Shown piece after piece: positions 46,085 to 50,521 of a DNA stretch of 50,521 nt. The stretch is from the NCBI GenBank assembly GCA_009377495.1, contig WHTZ01000007.1:113711-164231 (forward strand), given 5' to 3'. Position numbers and translations under genes: made by a program. Numbering within the stretch: position 1 is the stretch's first letter; the number at the start of each line of letters is the position of its first letter. The DNA comes from Luteitalea sp. GTDB taxonomy: Bacteria; Acidobacteriota; Vicinamibacteria; Vicinamibacterales; Vicinamibacteraceae. The notes under the pieces are model-generated. The model had not been told where the DNA came from. It ran no database searches and saw only the letters and a list, made by a program, of their open reading frames with translations.

Positions 46085-47479
46085 CTATCTTCCGGCGCGC
46101 CGCGCTACGCGCGTCGATCCGGTCATCGCGCTACGTATGGAGTGAGCGGCAGGAGCACTCTGCTCACCTCTGCTCGCTGAGAAGCTCGAAGCAACGCCGA
46201 GCGTGGGAACCGCTTCGACCCGTGGCGCCCGCATCGAGATCGCGCGCCTTCCCCTTCTCTTCTTGGCCCAGATGACGACGCCGGTCGCCGATAGGAGCGC
46301 GACGACAAGGCCCGTGATGCTGATGACGATGCGCCCCGGCAACCCGATGATCTGACCGCTGTGCAGCGGGAACATCCACTGCATGAAGACATCTCCGGCT
46401 GTTCCCTCCCCCGGGACGGTCTGGCCCAGCACACGACCGCTGTGCTGGTCGAAATACAAGAACGGCACGCCCGTACCGGGTGCATGATGATCGCCGAAGC
46501 CGACGCCGTAGACGCCAAACTCCGGGCTATAAAACGCATCGAACGGCGGCTGCCAGCCGCGCCGAGCCGCCTCTTGCGTCGCCGTCGCCACGATGGTGGT
46601 GAACGACACAGCCGGGTCGTCCCCTGCTGTCTCGGGCGCCGGACGCAGCTCTTCAAAGGGGCTCGGCGTGATCGGCATCACGAGCGACAAGACAGGACGA
46701 AAGACCTCGAACTGCAAGGTGAGATAGACGCCGCTCACGGCAACCGTGAACAGCAGCCCCCAGAACCACAGGCCTCCCGCGCGGTGCAGGTCGAAGTTGA
46801 CTCGATATGGCCGCGCACCGAGCTTGACCTTCCACGCCGGCTTCCAGCGCCGCCAGAACGATGGACGACTGTCGCTCTTGGTACCTTGAGCCCCTCGTCC
46901 CTCTGATCCCCCAGGCACCTCGCCCCTCGCCCCTCGCCCCTTCCGTCGCGGTAGCGTCAGATAGAAGCCGACGAAGCAGTCCAGCATCCAGACCAGCGCA
47001 ATCGTACCCATCACCCACAGGCCCCAGACCTCGGGCAAGTGCAGGCTGTAGTGCACAGAGTAGAGAAACGGAATGAGTTGCTTTCGTTCGAAACAGCAGG
47101 AGCCCCACTTCCGTTCGCCGAGACGCGCCCCTGTGATGGGATTGAGAAAGACCTCGTCGTAGCCGAGGTCGTCCGGCGTGCCGGAAGTCGGATCACCACG
47201 CCCGGCGACGCCGAGCACGAGCGCATGCCCGTCTTCGACGTGAAGCGGCACATACGTGACACGCAGGCGCGGTTCTGCCGCTTCGACGCGTGCGGCGAGG
47301 TCGAGCGACGAAATCGGCGCGCCTCGGCTCTGCACCCGGAAGAGGTCCGGATTGAGCCACTCGTCGAGCTCGTGGTTGAACGCAATGACACTGCCGGTCA
47401 AGCCGGCCACGACGAGGAAGAGCGCTATCGCAAGACCAACCCAGCGATGCACACGAACGAGCGCTTGACGGAGAGACAT
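46085..47479 (-). CDS. PepSY-associated membrane protein (siderophore-linked iron reductase type)
   Basis: This 464-residue protein has LVRVHRWVGLAIALFLVVAG then LTGSVIAFNHELDEWLNP at the start, LYSVHYSLHLPEVWGLWVMG, YRVNFDLHRAGGLWFWGLLF and MQWMFPLHSGQIIGLPGRIV. These are the conserved His-bearing helices of PepSY_TM proteins (4 TM). They are thought to reduce ferric siderophores or handle iron in the inner membrane. It follows the TonB receptor by 10 bp. A Gly/Arg/Glu-rich linker (about residues 180-205) is encoded by a ccctcgccc-type tandem repeat (46890-46945), an insertion unlike the family. Confidence 0.9.
   Translation of the reverse strand: MSLRQALVRVHRWVGLAIALFLVVAGLTGSVIAFNHELDEWLNPDLFRVQSRGAPISSLDLAARVEAAEPRLRVTYVPLHVEDGHALVLGVAGRGDPTSGTPDDLGYDEVFLNPITGARLGERKWGSCCFERKQLIPFLYSVHYSLHLPEVWGLWVMGTIALVWMLDCFVGFYLTLPRRKGRGARGEVPGGSEGRGAQGTKSDSRPSFWRRWKPAWKVKLGARPYRVNFDLHRAGGLWFWGLLFTVAVSGVYLTLQFEVFRPVLSLVMPITPSPFEELRPAPETAGDDPAVSFTTIVATATQEAARRGWQPPFDAFYSPEFGVYGVGFGDHHAPGTGVPFLYFDQHSGRVLGQTVPGEGTAGDVFMQWMFPLHSGQIIGLPGRIVISITGLVVALLSATGVVIWAKKRRGRRAISMRAPRVEAVPTLGVASSFSASRGEQSAPAAHSIRSAMTGSTRVARRAGR
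46890..46945. repeat. cctcgcccctcgcccc-type low-complexity repeat inside the PepSY gene
   Basis: A short C-rich tandem repeat (units like cctcgcc and ccctcgtcc) interrupts the PepSY gene while keeping the reading frame. Similar 7-bp C-rich repeats are common intergenic elements in some Acidobacteria (recollection, not checked here). It adds about 20 mostly Gly, Arg and Glu residues to a cytoplasmic loop. Confidence 0.5.
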
Positions 47480-47489
47480 GATCGGCGCG

Positions 47490-49913
47490 CTAGTAACGGA
47501 ACCCCGCCGTCACGGCGACTCTACGCCGATTGCCATACCAGCAATCGCCGCGATCGATGCAGGTGGCGATATAGAGCTTGTCGAACAGGTTGCTGGCGTT
47601 CACGGCGTAGCGCCAAGGGCCATGGTCGAACGAGAACATGGCATCGACCAGCGTGGTCGACGGCGTGGCCAGAACGTCCGTACCGTCCCAGCTCTCGCCG
47701 ACGTAGCGGACACCCAGGCCTGCATTGAGGCCACGAATACCCCGGAGGCTGAACTTGTGGACCGCCCATAGCGAAGCCGAGTGCTCGGGAATGCTGTGCA
47801 GGCGCTTGTTCAAGTAAGGGTCGTCCGGTTCGCTGCTGGCGGTGATCTTCGCATCCGCATAGGTGTAGTTGCCGACCAGATCCCATGCCGGCAGGCGCGC
47901 CGTGGCTTCCAGCTCGGCACCGTTCACCGTCACCTCTCCCTGCTGCACCTGGTTGAGAGGATTGTCCGGATCGGTGGTGGGACGGTTCTTTTCGTCCAGC
48001 GTATAGGCAGCGGCGGTGAAGACGAGGCGCTCGCCCAGAGGCGACCACTTCACACCTCCCTCCCATTGCTCGCCGCGCTTCGGTTTGAACGGCACGCCGT
48101 AGAAGTCGCTGCCGGTGAAGACCTCGAACGAGGTGCTGTAACTCGCGTACGGCGCCCAGCCGCCAGCGGCGAGGTACACCGCGCCCACCCGATGCGTCCA
48201 TGCGCTGTTGTCAGCACCTGCCGCCGGCGAATCCTCCACGTCCACGTCTGCTGAGTCGTAGCGCAGGCCCGCCACGAGCACCCAGCGCTCATCGAACTTG
48301 ATCTGATCCTGGACGGTCATCCCGATCTGCCTCGTACGCGTCGGATCACCGGAGTCAAACTCCAGCTCAGGCAGCGGGAACGTGCCGTACACCGGTGCAT
48401 AGAGATCCAGCGGCGTGGCGTCGCCGCCGACGGTCGGGTTGACGTCGCGCGACCACAGGCCGTCCACGCCCAACAGCACGGTGTGCCGCGTTCGGCCAAG
48501 GGTCAGCTTGCCCTCGGTCAATACGTCCGCGTTGGTGATGCGCGTGTCAGTGCGGGTGGCATACCAGGTGCGATTGACAGCGCGCCCATCATCCAGGAAA
48601 CCTTCCCAGTAGTTGGCATACATGCCACGGAGATGCCCGCTGACATCGTCATAGCGCAGGTTGTGCCGGATGCTCCATGTGTCATTGAGCTGGTGATCGA
48701 ACTGATAGCCGAGGCGCGTACGGTCTCCTCCGTAGGTATCCCAGTCCGGTTCACCGATGAAGGTGTCATCCGGAATACGACCGTTGGAAGCGGGAAGCAA
48801 CGTGCCCTCCCAAGGGAAGAAGCCTACGGTGTTGTTGCTCTCGTCGCGCTGGTACTGGCCGTACAGGTTGACGAAGGTGGTCGCGCTCGGCCGCCACGTG
48901 AGCGAGGGCGCGACGAACTGGCGCTCCTCATCGGCGTAGTTCACCTGCGTGCCACTGTCCTTGCCGACGGCCACCAGCCGATACAGGAGGCTGCCATTCG
49001 CGTTGAGTGGGCCGGTGAAGTCGAGCGCCAGCTGCTTGTGCGCATGATTGCCCAGTTGGACGCTGATGTCCCGTCGCGCGACGGCCTGGGGCTTCTTCGA
49101 TACGAGATTGACGACGCCGCCAGGCCCGTTCTGGCCGTACAACACCGAGCTTGGACCACGCAGCACCTCCACCTGCTCGAAGGCGTACGGTTCGTTGCGA
49201 ACATTTCCGTACCAGCCGCTCAGCGGCAGCCTCAGGCCATCGAGCAGCGTCGAGCCTTCACTGCCGCCGCGCAGGGTGAACCAGTCACCCCGATTGTCAG
49301 GGCCGTACATCTCGGCGCGCACGCCTGCCGTATAGCGCACGACCGCCTCCATGGTCTTCGTGTTCTGCGCCTCGATTTGCTCGCGCGTGATAACCGAGAT
49401 CGACTGCGGCGTCTCGATCAACGGCGTGTTGGTCTTGGTTGCAGTCCTACTGCGGGTCACCACCCCGGACGATGCGCTGACCGTGACGGCATCGGTGATG
49501 TGCGCGACCGTGAGGGCCACGCTCAATTCCGCGTCCCGATCGGGTGCGACGATGATCTGTTGATAGAAGGTGTCGAAGCCCGACCTCTCCACGCGCACCT
49601 CATAGGTGCCTGCGGGTAGTTCGAGGGAGAACGCGCCGTCCGAGGCCGTCTGGTCCTGGCGCGTAAACGTACCGCACTCGGCCGTAACCGTCGCGTCAGC
49701 GACACGTGCCCCTTGTGCGTCGGCGACAACACCGGAGAGGGTCCGCGCTGGCTCACCGGCCGAGACGGTACAAGGCGCCGCACGGCTGCCAGGAGCTATC
49801 TGGGCGCCCGAGCTGGTGGCCATGGCGACCGCGGGTAAGGCGCTGACCAAGAGGGCAAGGACCAAACAGGGCCCCTTGCAGAAGTCGGCCCCGAGATTGC
49901 GACGACGAATCAT
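47490..49913 (-). CDS. TonB-dependent siderophore receptor with carboxypeptidase-regulatory-like N-domain
   Basis: This 807-residue protein has a signal peptide (LVLALLVSALPAVAMA), a CarboxypepD-reg-like beta-sandwich (about 57-140: LSGVVADAQGARVADATVTA, GAFSLELPAGTYEVRVERSG), a plug domain (about 165-280: ETPQSISVITREQIEAQNTK, EVLRGPSSVLYGQNGPGGVV), and a 22-strand barrel ending VNASNLFDKLYIATC and a terminal Phe-Arg-Tyr (GFRY). It resembles FpvA/FhuA-type ferric-siderophore receptors. A palindromic Fur box precedes the gene and a PepSY protein follows in the operon, so iron-limited expression is likely. Confidence 0.93.
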   Translation of the reverse strand: MIRRRNLGADFCKGPCLVLALLVSALPAVAMATSSGAQIAPGSRAAPCTVSAGEPARTLSGVVADAQGARVADATVTAECGTFTRQDQTASDGAFSLELPAGTYEVRVERSGFDTFYQQIIVAPDRDAELSVALTVAHITDAVTVSASSGVVTRSRTATKTNTPLIETPQSISVITREQIEAQNTKTMEAVVRYTAGVRAEMYGPDNRGDWFTLRGGSEGSTLLDGLRLPLSGWYGNVRNEPYAFEQVEVLRGPSSVLYGQNGPGGVVNLVSKKPQAVARRDISVQLGNHAHKQLALDFTGPLNANGSLLYRLVAVGKDSGTQVNYADEERQFVAPSLTWRPSATTFVNLYGQYQRDESNNTVGFFPWEGTLLPASNGRIPDDTFIGEPDWDTYGGDRTRLGYQFDHQLNDTWSIRHNLRYDDVSGHLRGMYANYWEGFLDDGRAVNRTWYATRTDTRITNADVLTEGKLTLGRTRHTVLLGVDGLWSRDVNPTVGGDATPLDLYAPVYGTFPLPELEFDSGDPTRTRQIGMTVQDQIKFDERWVLVAGLRYDSADVDVEDSPAAGADNSAWTHRVGAVYLAAGGWAPYASYSTSFEVFTGSDFYGVPFKPKRGEQWEGGVKWSPLGERLVFTAAAYTLDEKNRPTTDPDNPLNQVQQGEVTVNGAELEATARLPAWDLVGNYTYADAKITASSEPDDPYLNKRLHSIPEHSASLWAVHKFSLRGIRGLNAGLGVRYVGESWDGTDVLATPSTTLVDAMFSFDHGPWRYAVNASNLFDKLYIATCIDRGDCWYGNRRRVAVTAGFRY

Positions 49914-49949
49914 GACTGCGTATTTCCTCGCGATGGCAAAAAGGATCGA

Positions 49950-49970
49950 TATTGAGACTCAATCTCAATA
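49950..49970. promoter_or_regulatory. Fur box upstream of the TonB receptor operon
   Basis: TATTGAGA-ctcaa-TCTCAATA is a perfect 8-bp inverted repeat containing the TGAGA...TCTCA core of Fur operators. It lies 37-57 bp upstream of the receptor start. Fe-Fur should repress the receptor-PepSY operon. Confidence 0.7.
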
Positions 49971-50044
49971 CAGGGCCATCACTCTACACAGCCATATCCG
50001 ACCCGTCAAGTCCGATATGCCAACAGTCCGACACGCCAACATCT

Positions 50045-50521
50045 CTACGCGGCCTTGTTCGCGCGTGCCGCGGCCGGTTCGAGGCACGAAATATCGCGAC
50101 GGAGGGCCAGCCAGGCAATCGCTGACGACGCGAGCGTCAGCAGCACGCCGCCGTACTGGATGGCGTCGAAGCCGACGCCGCGCTCGAGGAGCAGGCCGAT
50201 GATCGGCGGGCTTAGGGCGGTGCTGATGATCGTGAGACCGGCCGTGACGCTGCGAACGGCGGCCACCTGCGACGCGCCGTACAGCTCGGCCCACAGCGCC
50301 GACATGACGCTGCTGCTCGCCCCGGAGGTCAGCCCGACGAGACAGAGGTACGCCAGCGCGATCCAAGGCGCAGCGCCGGCGCTCAGGATCGCCATGCTCG
50401 CAAGGAGCGGCACCAGGTGCAGCGGTAGCACGCGCTTGGCCGTCCACCGGTCGATGAACGGTCCGACACCGATAGACGCGAGCGCGCGGCAGACGGCGTA
50501 GCCGGTGAAGGCCGTGGCGAG
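50045..50521 (-). CDS. MFS transporter, C-terminal part (5' end outside window)
   Basis: The 158 visible codons form the second half of a major facilitator: IGVGPFIDRWTAKRVLPLHL (the conserved cytoplasmic loop 8-9 type motif, G-x-x-x-D-R), IALAYLCLVGLTSGASSSVM, VRSVTAGLTIISTALSPPII then GLLLERG, and YGGVLLTLASSAIAWLALRR with a basic C-terminus. The substrate is unknown. It is on the same strand and upstream of the Fur-controlled receptor (75 bp from the Fur box), so a siderophore exporter or importer role is conceivable. Confidence 0.85.
   Translation of the reverse strand, partial: LATAFTGYAVCRALASIGVGPFIDRWTAKRVLPLHLVPLLASMAILSAGAAPWIALAYLCLVGLTSGASSSVMSALWAELYGASQVAAVRSVTAGLTIISTALSPPIIGLLLERGVGFDAIQYGGVLLTLASSAIAWLALRRDISCLEPAAARANKAA

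Noticed and set aside
47521..48201. 226-codon alternative minus-strand frame inside the TonB receptor
   Set aside because: Wrong-frame shadow of the barrel-coding region.

Overview
The window is high-GC bacterial DNA that looks like an Acidobacteriota genome, probably a soil or freshwater Vicinamibacteria-type lineage. This is an inference from gene content: PadR regulator / ADOP (MacB-FtsX type) permease pairs, an ASPIC/UnbV-TPR remnant, a TonB receptor with a carboxypeptidase-regulatory-like N-terminal domain, and a DUF5916-like tail. No rRNA or taxonomic marker is present to prove it. Nothing was computed; homology calls come from recognising family motifs by reading.

Layout. 1-6.3 kb: a PadR/ADOP pair cut by the window edge, decayed fragments (ECF sigma, beta-helix protein, Phd-type antitoxin), then a divergent AraC regulator and DUF1772-NmrA operon, a VOC protein and a second DUF1772 protein. 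6.3-17.6 kb: a mix of intact genes (HigB/HigA-type toxin-antitoxin, LuxR-TPR regulator, SAM methyltransferase, DUF6883/DUF4926 pair, two-lobed aspartic protease lipoprotein) and many wrecked ones (ASPIC-TPR, an IS21 remnant beside a truncated dGTPase, vanadium haloperoxidase, alpha/beta hydrolase, ankyrin fragment). 42.3-50.5 kb is ordinary chromosome again: tadA, pfkA, a small membrane protein divergent from an XRE regulator, an orphan PadR, a Fur-box-controlled TonB receptor plus PepSY protein, and an MFS transporter cut by the window edge.

The notable part is 18.4-42.3 kb. A complete tRNA-Ser(CGA) gene lies at 42181-42276 on the minus strand. Its terminal 21 bp, including the encoded CCA, recurs seven more times to its left, always in the same orientation, at 40797, 38239, 28253, 28156, 25916, 25824 and 18461. 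Four copies are followed by a conserved module with a 15-bp palindrome at a fixed offset. Two copies are preceded by 128-bp leaders of equal length and about 79% identity. The intervals carry small accessory cargo: toxin-antitoxin modules, GNAT and VOC enzymes, a GreB-like factor, a candidate defence nuclease with a DUF5677 partner, a PASTA-tailed protein and a poly-gamma-glutamate hydrolase. Only one recombinase gene is visible, an unusual tyrosine recombinase carrying an extra core-binding domain, next to a decayed ParA and an RHH protein. I read this as a tandem array of tRNA-Ser-targeted integrative cassettes, organised like an integron array but using a tRNA 3' end as the attachment site. 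The closest known parallel is the tRNA-associated cargo islands of marine cyanobacteria (tycheposons).

A near-identical DUF433 segment of about 560 bp occurs at both ends of the array, and many genes inside and around it are truncated or frameshifted, which indicates repeated insertion, deletion and recombination.
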